In this document: positions 14,001 through 24,545 of the stretch, in pieces | Layout of the letters: the number at the start of each line of letters is the position of its first letter | How positions within the stretch are numbered: position 1 is the stretch's first letter | Source: Pigoraptor chileana | Lineage: Eukaryota; Opisthokonta; Filasterea | Reading direction: 5' to 3' | Length of the DNA stretch: 31,761 nt | Assembly (NCBI GenBank): GCA_943704495.1 | Contig: CALSCR010001851.1 | Span: forward strand, 1-31,761 | The notes under the pieces: model-generated | What the model saw: only the letters and a program-made list of their open reading frames with translations | The model's database searches: none | What the model was told of the DNA's origin: nothing | Made by a program: the position numbers and the translations under genes

Positions 14001-17000
14001 AACAAACTCGTTCGGACCCATTATCCTCTGCCGCGCCGTCGTTGCCGAGTATGCCTGCAAGAGATCGTCGCCCCCAAATGCAATGTCCTTGGTCACGTGT
14101 TGCATGTGCTCAAAGAAATCGACGGGCGCCTTCTTGGGCGTTGCCTGTGCAACCGCAGGGGATGCAGTAGCATGTGCTGCTGTTGATGCTGAAGCAGATG
14201 AGGCAGTTATCGTCGGCACCTGCACCGGAAATAGGCGCTCAATTTCCTCTGAAAGCCGATACGCAGGTGCCGCCGACGCCTCGTCTCCCACCGGCGTGGC
14301 CGCAGACGACCCGCCCGACAGCGTCGACGCAATCGACAGAATGCGCGAGAGCATGTCAGCAGCACGCCTCTCGCTGCGCTGCGCCTGGGTCTGGCCGTGA
14401 GTGGGAGCAGAGGCGGGAGTAGGCGTCGATGTCGCTGTGGGACGACCCCCTGCCTTGGCACGATTCGCATCCAAAGCCGACGACTGGGACGCCGGCGTAG
14501 ATTCCAACGCACCCGATGCACCGGCGTGCTCACTCGCAACCGCCTCTGCAATTGAGCAGCGGTGGAAAGAGCCGTCGTCCGTCAAGAGGAGAACAGAGCA
14601 TGCGTTGGCCACCCGCTTCGAGGCTGCGGATCGGCTCCCAAAGGCCGCATACCCTTCAATGCGCGCGGGAATGCGCGTAAACTGAGAGCGGACGCCACTT
14701 CGCCTGAGGGAAAAGACGCCGAGTGAGTTGGACTTTCTCGACAGTGACGCGACCACGCCAGGGAGGCCGTCGATTTCAAGCCACTCGATGCGCGTTCCCT
14801 GGTGCAGCGTAGCATCGGCCTGCGGCGATCGCGCAGATCCCCGGGACGGCGTTGTGGGAGGCACGCCGAGTCCCGTTGCAGTCGATGGAGCGTCCGACGC
14901 ACCATTCTCTCTCCCAAGGAATATGACGTCAGTTACGAGCACGCCGACATCGGAGAAATCCCCTCTGACGCGGCCGCAGAACAGTTTCCCGTCGTCACGG
15001 GACCAGAAGAGGGTTGTAAGCGCGGGCGAGTAGTGCAGAGATGCGCCGAGCGTGCCCGACTGGTCGTACTCCTTCGGGAACGCAACACGCACGGTCATCT
15101 CCACGGGGCCAGCACCAGCAACGATGTCCTCCAGCCGCATCGCAAGCACAACACCCGACAGCGTCATGACAAACAGTACCGCCTGACCATCGGAGCCTCC
15201 CGGCGAGAGACGTCCCGCAAATGTCGCATCGACAATCGTGTCGTTGCCAGATGGACATGCCACACGCGCTGGACACAAATTGTCCGAAGACAGGTCGTAG
15301 ATGAAGACGCGCGCGGGAGTAACTACAGCGAGAGCAATGTGCGATCCCGGCAGCCACAGCGCCTTGAGGATTACGCCAGATGCGCCGCCGTCGTCCGACG
15401 GAGACCCGACTGCAAGCTGGTCCGCAACCGCCCCATTGTCATCGATTGTCAACACGTTGCATTCGCGCGCACCGCACACGGCAAGATAGCGAGGATGAGC
15501 GACGTTTGATGCAACGCTGACCACCTCACAGTCGACGTTGCAGCGCGACAACACAAGAAGACGCTTCCTGTCAACTCCCGAGAGGGACGCTGAGCGCACA
15601 AGGCCAGAGCCGCTTGCATCGACAATGGCAAGTGCGTCGCTGTCACTGCCAACAATGGCCCTTGTGCGTCCTGCACCCGTGCGGTCCATACCGGGCGACG
15701 CCCACAGCGCAAGTGAGTTACGCGCGGGGACAGTCCCAGCAGTGGCAGAGGTGGCTTTGAAGGCGCGGATGGCGTCTCCGTCGGGCTTCAGGCGCGCGTT
15801 CTCAATAGTAACGGCCTTGGATGAAGCCCTGGGCGCGAGTAAGTCGTCGCACACAGCCGGCGTGTCGGTCACCGACGGATAGAAATCGCCAGTCGACGGG
15901 TCGTCGGCCGCAGCAAACGATGGAATGTGTCCGGATTCCGCCATGCTGCGCAACAGGGCGAGGAGAAGGGCCGGCAGCGACGACGACCCAAGTACGGACA
16001 TGAGCATTCCCCGACCCAAATCGCCAATGGCCTCCAGACTGGGCATGTCTGTCGCCGCCTCAATCAGGGACTCGGCAGCCTCAGCTCCACGCTCCTTAGC
16101 ATTACTCGCACCCGCGGCGGATGACGACGCCGCGGTGACGCCACTATCGTCCTTAGCGCGCGCGGAACCCGCCAAGACCTGAGTCCTGCTGGATGGTCGG
16201 GGCTCGCCGCGCGACGCCAGCGATGAGCTTGGGCGCGATGGGTGTCTGCTGGAAGGTGCTTTCGGCGGCCGTCCATGGTCCCCAGAGCTACGGGATTTGT
16301 CGTACGGGCGCGGCCTGAGCGAGATACATGACGAAGAACGAGGACCACCCCCGCAGTCACAAAAGAAGCGGCTGAATCGAGCGTAGGAGAGGTCGTGTCC
16401 CTTGTGGCAGACGCGCGCGCACACTGAGCAGCATCCCTCGGAGTTTGTGAGGCCGCAAGTGTAGCAGAAATACCAGTGCTGGTCCTGGAAGTTCTTTCCC
16501 GTCGAATTGTACGTGCACACCCGCTCGGCAAGTGCACGCATTTCCGCCTCCTCACGTAACGCCAGCGTCAAATCGCCCTCGGGAACCACGTCGACGTCAA
16601 TTGCAGCAATACTGTCACTGCCGTCTGCATCTGGGTGTTGGTTGTGGGACTGGTGCACGTGACTGCCCGCGACTGCAGACCCTGGCCGCGTGAGTGTGCC
16701 CACACTTGCCGAGCTCTCGGGCCGGCGTCGCGCCTCATCCCCGAGGCCCATATCAGGAGTGGCGATGATGTCTTGGCCAAATGCAGCCTTGTAAAGTGCC
16801 TTCACGAGGGCGAAGATGTGGACGAGCGCCAAAGAAAGCAGGTCAGCGGCATCACCAGCGTCACGTGCACGCGTGGCGTCTTTCTGTTTCTCCAGCAGAG
16901 CGTGCGCTTCAACCGCGACGGGCGTCAGTGCAGACGCAACGTCACCGATCGCGTCGGTCCTAAGGGCAATCCAAACGCACAGCCGCGACACTGCCGGGTA

Positions 17001-20000
17001 TGTCGCAGGCGCTTTGGTCAGTCCCACGGGAAGCGAAGTGAGGAGTGTTTCAAGAAGTGCAGAAGCAAAGGCATCCCCGCCCTTTGTCGCAGCGGCGCAT
17101 ACCCCCCTCACGGCATCACAAGCCGCCTCGCAGGCCTGCACACGCGCAGATTGATCACCTCCACAAGGGTCGACATCGGTCCACATAATACGTGCCTGCA
17201 CCCACGCAGTGCGGGCGCTCTTATCAAGGAGCGCAAATGCGGCGCACACGCCCTCTGCAACAGCGGCACTGTTGTCGGCAAGCCATCGCAACACCCGAAA
17301 CGCCCGCAGAAACAGCGACGCAGAGTCATCGCAAAGCATCGCACATTCCAGCCACATATCAGCCCACTGTTGTCCACTTTTACTAAGAACTCGCAACAGC
17401 TCGCGGCGATTCGGCTGCGACGCCTGTGAATCATTCATGCACTGCTCCATAACCTCAAACCATTCTGTTGCCAGCACAGCAGGGATCCTTGCGCTCTGGC
17501 ACGAACCCACGCGCGTCTCCACGCCATCCTTCACAAGCAAAAACGCACCGCGTGCAGAGGCAACGGCAAGCAGAATCGCGTCAAGGCGTGCCCGGCAGAC
17601 AAGAACATCCGCAGAAGAGCCACCCTCTGTGTCAGCGGTGTCATCATCGGCACGACCTTTGCCTTTCCGTCCCGCTTGTGCAATGCGCTCAATCTCAAGC
17701 GTGGAGGCGAGGAGGGACCTGCCAGCGCTACCACCAGCAATTGCAGGCGACGCGACACATGCTGATGCCGCCGAAGCAGAGATGCCAAGCGCGGTCACGT
17801 CAGCACTACAACTCCACGTGGGCAGGAGCCAGGCAAGAAATGCAGACAGTCGGGACATGGAGAGACCCGGTGGGGGAAGCGATGTGCGACTGTTTGAAAA
17901 CGCGTATACTTCCTGAACGAGTGTCGCATTTGCAGTGGACAGAGTGGTCTCCGCGACTTCGCTAATAGCGCGTGTGTTGGATACGCTGTGCTCTAGAGGG
18001 GTTGTTTTGGACGCCGCTTGCAGCGTATGTGCAGCACCCGCGTAGCCGAGCTTTCGCAAGGATTCAACGAGGGCGCCGACGGACGATCCAGCCATTGCAC
18101 ATGCGGAGAAGAAGTCGATGATTGCGTCAGACTGCGACGTCAAGTGTGCCACACGTTCGCCCTGTGAGTCCGGACGTGCGCCCTGTGAGTCAGCAGTTAA
18201 AATGGCGTCACGAAGTGTCGAAGCGAATCGGTGCCTGTGCAGAACGAAGGGTTGGATTTTTTGCGATATCAGATGTGAACACCAACAGAGACAATTGGCA
18301 GACAATTGCAACACCCGCACCCAGTGTCATTGCCTGATGTTTAACAGTGTGACAGGAGCAAAATACACACGCGCAGGCACACACACTGCAATAACAACGA
18401 CAACAACAAATACGTACCTGCCACACTCGGAGAGAGCCGACACAATTGCGGGCAGAACATTTGCAAGGCCATCACCGAGGATCATCCGCTTTCCTTCTTC
18501 ATCCATCTTTGCAGCGATCAATCGCAGACCCGCGATAGAAATACTCACGGCGCAATCAACAAGCCCCGCCTGCGTTGTGCCACAGAGCGTCGTCACAGTG
18601 GCGTCACCAAGCAAACCGACAAGTGCGGATGCGGCATGTACAGACTCCCTTGCGTCCGTCACACCCCGGATGACGACGAGTCGAATGCGGTTGAGCAACG
18701 CCCATCCCAAAGACCACGTGACCCCATCGACGGCATCGCGGATGGTCTTGGGCACGGGAAGCAGAGTCAGGAGACGGAACGCCGTCTCGCTCATGAACAT
18801 CAGTCCGTTGCGGTGGTGTGCATTGTCCGGACTGTACTCGACAGAGCACGCCGACGCTTGCTCAAGATCCTCGTACAGCGAGTCAAACCGCCCGCCACTT
18901 GCCAACGCTGCATCAAGTGCCGGCGGCGTGACGTCAGCCACAGCCACAGAGGCGAGAGCAAAGTGGACTCCCTCCGACAGCACATTAATGGCGCTTGGCA
19001 ATCCCTCCGTCGGTCCAAGAGGCGCCGTCATGCGGAAGTTTGACGGAGACAGCGACGACGACGCCTCGGAAAACAGATTGTGTCTGCAAAGTGCCCACAA
19101 TTTCGAATCGAGCGCCTGTGGATCGCACGACGCCCCCTCCATACCCGACAAACTGTAGTGCGCCAACGCGCGCTCAAACAAAAGCGCCAAATAAGCGCAG
19201 GCATACGGCGCAGAGTGATGCCGAGACATGGACGTCGCAAGGGCAGCGGCTGCCCGATCGAGGGCGATGCGTCGACCGTCGCTTCCACAGTACAAGTGCG
19301 CAAGGCAGGCCAGCTGAAAGACCCGCACGTCGACGGATTCTGACTCGAACGCACCGTCCGTGGCACTCGCGGCGGCAACGGCGTCAACGGTTCTCTCCCA
19401 GACAAGAAGAGATGCATGCTGTCCGTCACTGCCCGGGACGATCGATTCGGGGGCGTCCGCGACAAAGGACGACAGGAGCAAGCGACCGACGAGGGGTAGG
19501 TTTGCGTCGTATTTGAGCGACCAGCATCCGGGTTGCAGGAGGTCATAACCGAGATCCTTCAATAAAGCGGTCTGCGCAAATCATCACGTGTTGTTAGTGT
19601 GTGCATGTGTGTCTGAGTGTGTGTTAGTGTGTCTGTGTGCGTGTGATACAATATGATAAGATAATCCGACAAAACCAAAAAACTCACCCTAAACGGAGCA
19701 TCCGCAATCCCTTCGACAGAGGCACCATCGACAAATCGCACTATTGACGCACGCAATCCATCCACAGGGCGAGCTATGGCAGACAAGCCTGAAATAATGT
19801 GGATGAGTGTTGCATGAATTAGAGATATAACCGGATGGTGTGCGACACAATTGCGAGCGCACGCATTGTGAGCGTTGCGTTTTTGTGTGCTTGTGGCTTT
19901 AGTTGTGCGGATGTGTGTGTGTGTGTGCGTGGCGCTTCTGCAGACACCCAACGGATGCAAGTACAAAGCAAGCCCACACACCCTGCACTGATAGCGCGCC

Positions 20001-23000
20001 CAAAAGTGTCAAAGTGCTCGAGATGGCGCTTCTCTCCAAGTCGCCCAGAGTATATCTGGGAGGGGGGGGAGGGGAAAGGGGAGCATGTGCGTTATGTTGG
20101 AGAGATGCAGTAACGGACGGCACATGAGAATGACAACAATAAGACTCGACAGGGTTCACAGCACAAAACGAACACGCACAAATAAGTGCATAATATACAC
20201 ATCATTGTACGCACGCGCACACAGAGTAGGAACAGCTTATCGCGTCATCTGTCTGCACGTGACTTACCGAGTGAGGTCCGCGTCGCAGTCGCCCAGCGCC
20301 TTGATAACCGACGTAAACGCATCAAGTGCAGACGTCACAAAATTCAAATCCTATTACCATGGCGACATACAAGGGCGAGGGAGGCGCGCACACACACAAT
20401 CAACACAAGTGCCAATGCATAAGAATGCATAAGATGCATAAAGAAAAGGGATGAATGGATTCAGGTCAGTGTCTTAGCCCGTCATACCCATGGACTTTGA
20501 TTAAGAGATGTAGGATTCAGGTCAGTCTCTTAGGCGTGTCCATGAACTCCACACACACTAATAAGAGAAAAGAGGACCAGCCGGGCGCAGACAGCGTTAC
20601 AACCATGCAAACACAGCCACAGCAAAGTGCACGATGACCCAGGGCGTGACGGGCACTGCATCACGCAAATCAAGTCAAGGTGGGAGTGAACAGCAATGAA
20701 CTCGCGGCGCCATTCAAACAAACCCACACTTTGGTCGGCGATATCAGACAATCCAACACTGCGATTCGAGGCTGATTCCGCAGATTCCTCGAGAAACAGA
20801 CCACCAAACATCGAATCTGCGGTGCCGGAAAGAATATTATAATTACCAGCACACACACCACACACACACATACACACACACACACAAGAGTAAAACAACA
20901 CCCAATGCAAACAAGACAGATATATAACACCAGGGATATGTTGAGCAAAACGAAGGCAATGGTGCATGCAACGGCAGTCCTTAGGTATGCATACACGGCA
21001 CCAAAATAACACGCAATTGGCCATTACCACTTGCAAACAAACAACACGGATTCGGCTCACCATCGCCACTCTCCGTCCTCGTGCGCTCATGCACACGCGT
21101 TCTGGCGGGAAGCACGGCTGTCATCGCAGTTGATTTGGCCATAATGCGCTTCATTTCAGCAGCGGCATACTGCAGAATCGTAAGGAAGGGAATGCATTGG
21201 GTCTGTGTGAGTGCGTGGCTCGAACACCCAGTCTGCATTACACCGTTCATACATAAAATACATCCCTAAATCAGTCATACATAAAATACATCACTATATC
21301 AGTCATACATAAAATACCTTACGTAATACATAATACTAAAATAAACACAAACATAAGGCATACAATCAATTTGTTACCCCAATCAATATCTTCCAAGGAA
21401 TAGCACCGGTATTTTACCTTTCCAACAGTAATTGCGCACGTGACAAGGTGCAATCGCGCGGGATTCTTGGCAGAATGACTCATCGCATTCATCAGCGATT
21501 CCCGATACGCAGTCTGGACAAGGAACAGCGATTGAAAACGAACAAAGCACAACCAGACAGTGAGGTAGGTAAGGCATTCGAACTTACTCAATCGATGAAA
21601 CGCAAAAAATACGTAACAGTTTCCCTCCCCCCCCCCCTTCTTCTCTCGCAAGTATATGATGAAAACAACAGAGACCAAACATACCGATGGATCAGCTCGC
21701 GACAGTTCAGCAAGCACTTCAACGGCAACTTCCAGCGTAACCGACCGAAAGACATCCAACTTCGGAGAGAACCATGCTTCATGGCTGAATTTTGCAACGG
21801 GAAAGCGCGCGCGCGCGTGTGTGTGTGTGTGTGTGTGCGTGTGCGTGTGCGTGTGCGTGTGTGAGTTCCCGGAGAGGATTGTGCGAACAAATCAATAAAG
21901 AAAACTCAGTATAAAGCATATGCAAAGACACAAAATAAGATGACATAACAAGAGCAGATTGATTCCAGCATTTGAGAGTGAGAAAAGGGGCGATTCGCTA
22001 ATACTCACGCAGGCAACACGCCATGGGACACAATCGATTCCGCGAAATCGCATACGTCCGACAGTGACTCGAAAGCACAGGATAATACCGACTGCTTTGC
22101 CTCTGCCATTTCCCTCTCACCGCAGTGGCTGTGCGACATCAGCAGCAGCGCACCACGAAGCGCCTTTTGTGTGTGTGTGTACATGTGCCAAAATGTGTGA
22201 ATGTGAGTGCAGGTATGAATTCGCAAGAAGGTTTGGTACATGAGATGGTGCCGTTTGCAAGTAACACGATAAGAGTGTGTGCAGCGGTTCGCAGTGGGGA
22301 GGGTCTTCTTCATTAGAACGTGCACACGCGCACACACATCAGACAACGGCACAGTTACCACAAACCACCCCACATTCACAATCCCGTGAAAGTCCGCACA
22401 GTGCTTCTCCATTACTTTTTCAACATCCATCAACAATGAATCCACATCCAATTCTGCAACAACTCTTATGAACACATAAACACACACTAACAACTACGCA
22501 CACACTCACACTCACATACACACACGCACCTCTCCCACGCTCTTATCCTGCGCTGTCCGCAATCGGGTGACGCCAACAGTCGCTAGAAGTCGCACGAGGC
22601 AAACAAGCCTCTCCCGCGTGTTCTTCTCCGCCGCAACAAGCGCATGCCCCGACATGTAACACATCAGCAGCAACTTGACCACCTTTACCGCAAACATGAC
22701 GCACGAGGTGTCCGGCGTCCGCTTGTTCTCATCGAGAACAGCCAGTGTGGCTTCCAGTAGAAGCGCGCCACCGTTTCTGCGCAAAAAGAATGCATCAAAG
22801 GATGTGGACAACGCCGGCGTAGCGTCAGTCCTTGACAGTGGTGTCGACGCCGCATCTGTCGCACGCGCCGTGTCCGCATGCGTCTCGTCCATCCACTTCA
22901 TGCGGCGTCCAGACTGTTTGGTGTGTGCACTTTGAGGTGTGTGTGCTCCACTGGCCTGCTGACTATGGAAACTGACTGCAACGCGATCCAGTGATATGGC

Positions 23001-23869
23001 GGGAAGCGGCTGCGAGTCAACAGCGCCCAAAAGTCGCGGCTGAATGGGGATGCATGTGATGGCAGCGGTAATGGCATCCTGTGTTCACAAAATGTGTGCC
23101 GTTGTTGTGGGTGGTGTTATTGTTGTTGTTGTTTCGACGATGGAGTTGGGAAGACGTAGGAATAAGGGTCAGCATTCGCCCTAACAAGTGTGAGCAGAGT
23201 TAAGAAAAGGCGTGATCTGTCTGGCGTGAAAGTTTCAGTGGTATGGACGCGCGTATCGGATGCATACAATGTTTTGCTCGCGTGGATCCACAGCAACATC
23301 GCACTCACTCTTGCGCTCTGTGTGGCCAGCGCCTCTTGGCGTGAAAGCAGGGCGCATACGGCACGAAATGCCGTCTGTACTTCGTCGGGATCCACTGTTG
23401 CATTGCAATGTTGCGGCGTGCGATGGGCGGCGCGTGAAACAAACAGGACGGATGCTAGAGTGAGAAAGCCAGCAGAGTGGTGCGATTTCTCACCTCATGC
23501 ATCCAGTTGGATGTGTTTAACGTCCACAATAAGCGGAACATACAAAGTGAACTTCGCGAGGCAACACTCACCGTCGCGTGCGGCTCTTCGTCGCATAGCG
23601 CCGCCAGCAAAGGAAGTGACGGCATCGATAAGCGGCTGCATATCCGCTTGTGTTACTGTAGAGCCGTCGTCCCTGTATACGAGTGAGGGGTGGGTTGTAG
23701 TGCATCTTGGTTATCTCTTCGTCGACACAATAAATTGAGAAAAAGTTAACCATAGGGTTCAACAAATCTCAGTCATGTCGTGAAAAGGAGAAGAAAAGTT
23801 GCAGCGCACTCACATAAGCAGCGCAATGGCCTCGTCAAGATGGGCTCTTGGTTTGGCAGTGGTCTCCAT
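2042..23869 (-). CDS. UBR4: UBR4/BIG (Pushover) family giant E3 ubiquitin ligase/N-recognin, 20 exons, ~6,021 aa
   Basis: Exons in transcription order: 23869-23814, 23672-23572, 23394-23309, 23078-22526, 22453-22359, 22163-22009, 21784-21685, 21513-21418, 21169-21061, 20816-20728, 20350-20268, 20055-19982, 19788-19688, 19571-18418, 18234-6675, 6449-5916, 5766-4206, 4007-2596, 2347-2281, 2121-2042. All introns are GT-AG, all phases agree, and the sum is a multiple of three with no internal stop. The start ATG has an in-frame TGA 15 codons upstream. Approximate domains: UBR box 1524-1578, WD40-like propeller 1842-2050, a beta-sandwich 2369-2465, ZZ finger 2895-2941, acidic tracts plus a ubiquitin-interacting motif 3057-3262, a second sandwich and Cys-rich ribbon 4160-4302, poly-Q ~4425-4448, hemi-RING 5640-5730. 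The family binds N-degrons and ubiquitinates clients; it acts in the cytosol and nucleus. It is longer than human UBR4 or plant BIG (about 5,100-5,200 aa), mainly through low-complexity inserts. Least certain joins: the donors at 22526 and 22359. Confidence 0.95.
2397..2430. repeat. Short CAGAGG/CAGAGA hexamer repeat in a UBR4 intron
   Basis: Repeated AGAGGC/AGAGAC units lie in the intron between the exons at 2596-4007 and 2281-2347. On the transcribed strand they form a polypyrimidine (CTCTGC) stretch about 50 nt before the acceptor. Confidence 0.8.
3333..3600 (-). other. UBR4: Hemi-RING / C-terminal catalytic region of UBR4
   Basis: CMICREGYAFKGGEVLGLYT is followed by the HFHVVHVTCH segment and KCNNLMPMCGPSIP, at about residues 5640-5730. 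This is the UBR4-type hemi-RING zinc-binding core described for the human protein, with the expected Cys and His residues present. It supports ubiquitin-ligase activity of the C-terminal end. Confidence 0.93.
5796..5900. repeat. Degenerate ~20-bp tandem repeat (purine-rich) in a UBR4 intron
   Basis: Units like TGAAATGGAGAAAAAGAAT recur about four times with variation in the intron between exons 5766-4206 and 6449-5916. On the transcribed strand this is a long polypyrimidine region and fills most of the 149-nt intron. Confidence 0.8.
7741..7815 (-). repeat. Poly-glutamine tract in UBR4/BIG
   Basis: The plus strand is built from TTG/CTG units, which read CAA/CAG on the minus strand. They encode three Gln blocks separated by single Leu residues, at about residues 4425-4448. 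The tract lies between the Cys-rich ribbon (8174-8308) and the C-terminal region, in a part with no conserved fold. It is a likely site of length variation. Confidence 0.92.
8174..8308 (-). other. UBR4: Cys-rich zinc-ribbon-like block conserved in UBR4/BIG
   Basis: The protein reads CPRCSRTVTDRHGICRNCG, then CRQCRNINYENP and FMCNECGYSKHGRFDY. The pairs CxxC-CxxC-CxxC-CxxC match the block that follows the second beta-sandwich in UBR4 and BIG (annotated in BIG as a degenerate MYND-like finger). It helps fix the orthology and the domain order. Confidence 0.93.
11304..11360 (-). other. UBR4: Ubiquitin-interacting motif (UIM) after an acidic tract
   Basis: The minus strand encodes an acidic lead-in (EEEDAEDAA) followed by MLEMALAMSLAEE. 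This fits the UIM consensus (acidic cluster, hydrophobic, x-x-Ala-Leu-x-x-Ser-x-x-Glu) at every key position, including the central Ala and the conserved Ser. It lies at about residues 3240-3262. UIMs are short helices that bind the Ile44 patch of ubiquitin. Assignment is by pattern only. Confidence 0.75.
11345..11915 (-). repeat. Acidic Asp/Glu/Asn homopolymer tracts (trinucleotide-like, coding)
   Basis: The plus strand shows runs of TCG/TCA (11385-11530 and 11850-11915), which read GAC/GAT on the minus strand. They encode an almost pure run of about 20 Asp near residue 3060 and longer Asp-rich blocks with Gly, Glu and Asn at about 3185-3245. The codons alternate between GAT and GAC. Pure slippage of one unit is therefore not the sole origin. 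Confidence 0.9.
12263..12404 (-). other. UBR4: ZZ-type zinc finger of the BIG subclass
   Basis: The motif reads CDGCHSIPIVGRRWRC, then CxxC (CANFDLCDTC) and a closing His pair in the HNPMHPMTAH segment. Spacing and sequence resemble the ZZ finger of plant BIG, which follows the UBR box and propeller in the same order. Human UBR4 is not known to carry a ZZ finger, so this architecture looks ancestral or plant-like rather than animal. Confidence 0.93.
12640..12710 (-). repeat. Arg-Gly-rich (RGG-like) segment
   Basis: The minus strand encodes a Gly/Arg run containing GGGGSGRGRGRGGAGG and SFGGRSG, upstream of the ZZ finger. Such RGG-type segments often bind RNA or are arginine-methylated in other proteins. 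Here it may simply be a flexible linker. Confidence 0.8.
16353..16517 (-). other. UBR4: UBR box zinc finger (N-degron binding)
   Basis: The stretch runs from Cys-Thr-Tyr-Asn to Phe-Cys-Asp-Cys-Gly. It includes YFCYTCGLTNSEGCC and VCHKGHDLSYARFSRFFCDC, with the Cys/His ligand pattern of the UBR4/BIG subclass (C..C..C..C..C..C..H..H..C..C). In this family the box binds basic or bulky N-terminal residues of substrates. All expected zinc ligands are visible, so the fold should be intact. Confidence 0.97.
20457..20571 (+). repeat. Two tandem copies of an unnamed ~50-bp dispersed repeat (in a UBR4 intron)
   Basis: Copy 1 is at about 20457-20506 and copy 2 at about 20507-20571. Both carry GGATTCAGGTCAGT, then CTTAG, then a CCATGGACT-like core, and end near AAGAGA. 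The strand given is the one reading GTAGGATTCA first. No ORF or terminal inverted repeat is visible. Confidence 0.75.
21247..21321. repeat. 28-bp tandem repeat, about 2.7 copies, in a UBR4 intron
   Basis: Copies start at 21247, 21275 and 21303. They share the core TCATACATAAAATAC and differ at a few bases. It lies in the intron between exons 21169-21061 and 21513-21418. Confidence 0.9.
21809..21863. repeat. (GC)n(GT)n alternating purine-pyrimidine tract
   Basis: GCGCGCGCG runs into TGTGTGTG and then GTGCGTGTGC units, in the UBR4 intron just upstream of the exon 21784-21685. Such alternating sequence can adopt Z-DNA in principle. Confidence 0.9.
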
Positions 23870-24545
23870 CCTTGTTCGTCTGAGAGGGATCGCGCACTCT
23901 ACTTCCCACGTTCACTGCATCATGGCCGACGGTCCATCGACCGAATTCAAAAAATGGTAACCAAAGAGCTGAACTCTATCAATCTAGCAGAGAGAATAGC
24001 AACCAGATTCTTCTTGTGAGTGCTTTTTTTCTCTTCTTTTTCTCTGTGTGTGTTTGAATGTGATGTGTTTCACTTCTGTCACAACATAAAGACGAGTATG
24101 TGAGTTGATGATAAACGGCAACCGTTTTGCAGCTGACACAGTAAGTTTAGTGAACCGTCTCACCGTCTCACTCCAGTTGTAACTCCCAAAAATAACTTTT
24201 CGAAAGCACATTATGTCTATATGTGTACTCTATATCGCTCCATATACTAATATGTACTTATAATTATACAGTATATATTTAATTGGAAATTTGGGACGGT
24301 ACATATTACCCTAATTAGGTATCTGAGCACTATCAGCTGTCACACCCGTTTCTTGCTGGCGACGTGGCCGCAGTAAGATGAAAATCGATCCATGCTTCAC
24401 CAACGAGATCTAATTGTAGGTTCCGTTGACTGTCTCTGTTGAGCAAGTTTTGGTTGCGCTTCTTATCTCTGTTGGACTTGAGGGCAATTGTCTGCTTGTG
24501 AACTCGCATTCTCTTTTCAAACCGTCATCCTGCCAACGTGATTAA
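23870..24545. promoter_or_regulatory. Head-to-head intergenic region, probable bidirectional promoter
   Basis: 676 bp separate the start codons of the UBR4/BIG gene (minus) and the GPR107-like gene (plus). The centre (about 24190-24330) is strongly AT-rich, with several TATA-like stretches (for example CTATATCG and AGTATATATTTAA), unlike the surroundings. A pyrimidine-rich stretch, TTTTTTTCTCTTCTTTTTCTC, lies at 24025-24045. I see no ORF with family resemblance here. Exact start sites cannot be read from the sequence. Confidence 0.55.

Larger units (their letters stand above)
6675..18234 (-). other. UBR4: 11.56-kb giant internal exon of the UBR4/BIG gene
   Basis: One uninterrupted reading frame of about 3,853 codons runs between an acceptor (CTGCACAG, exon starts at 18234) and a donor (GAG then GTGTGT, exon ends at 6675). 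The upstream exon ends with two bases (AG) and this one supplies the third, giving an Arg codon. The exon holds the UBR box, the propeller, the ZZ finger, all acidic tracts and the Cys-rich ribbon. The contrast with the 13 small exons (56-155 nt, one of about 550 nt) at the 5' end is striking. Confidence 0.95.

Noticed and set aside
20728-20816. Alternative frame through this UBR4 exon (Cys/Arg-rich reading)
   Set aside because: The previous exon leaves one base (G) that completes GAT with this exon, which forces the other frame; that frame also has the Ser/Ala/Asp-rich composition seen elsewhere in the protein.
23780-24019. Plus-strand open frame overlapping the first UBR4 exon
   Set aside because: No family resemblance, no splice context, and it overlaps the first UBR4 coding exon antisense; probably chance.
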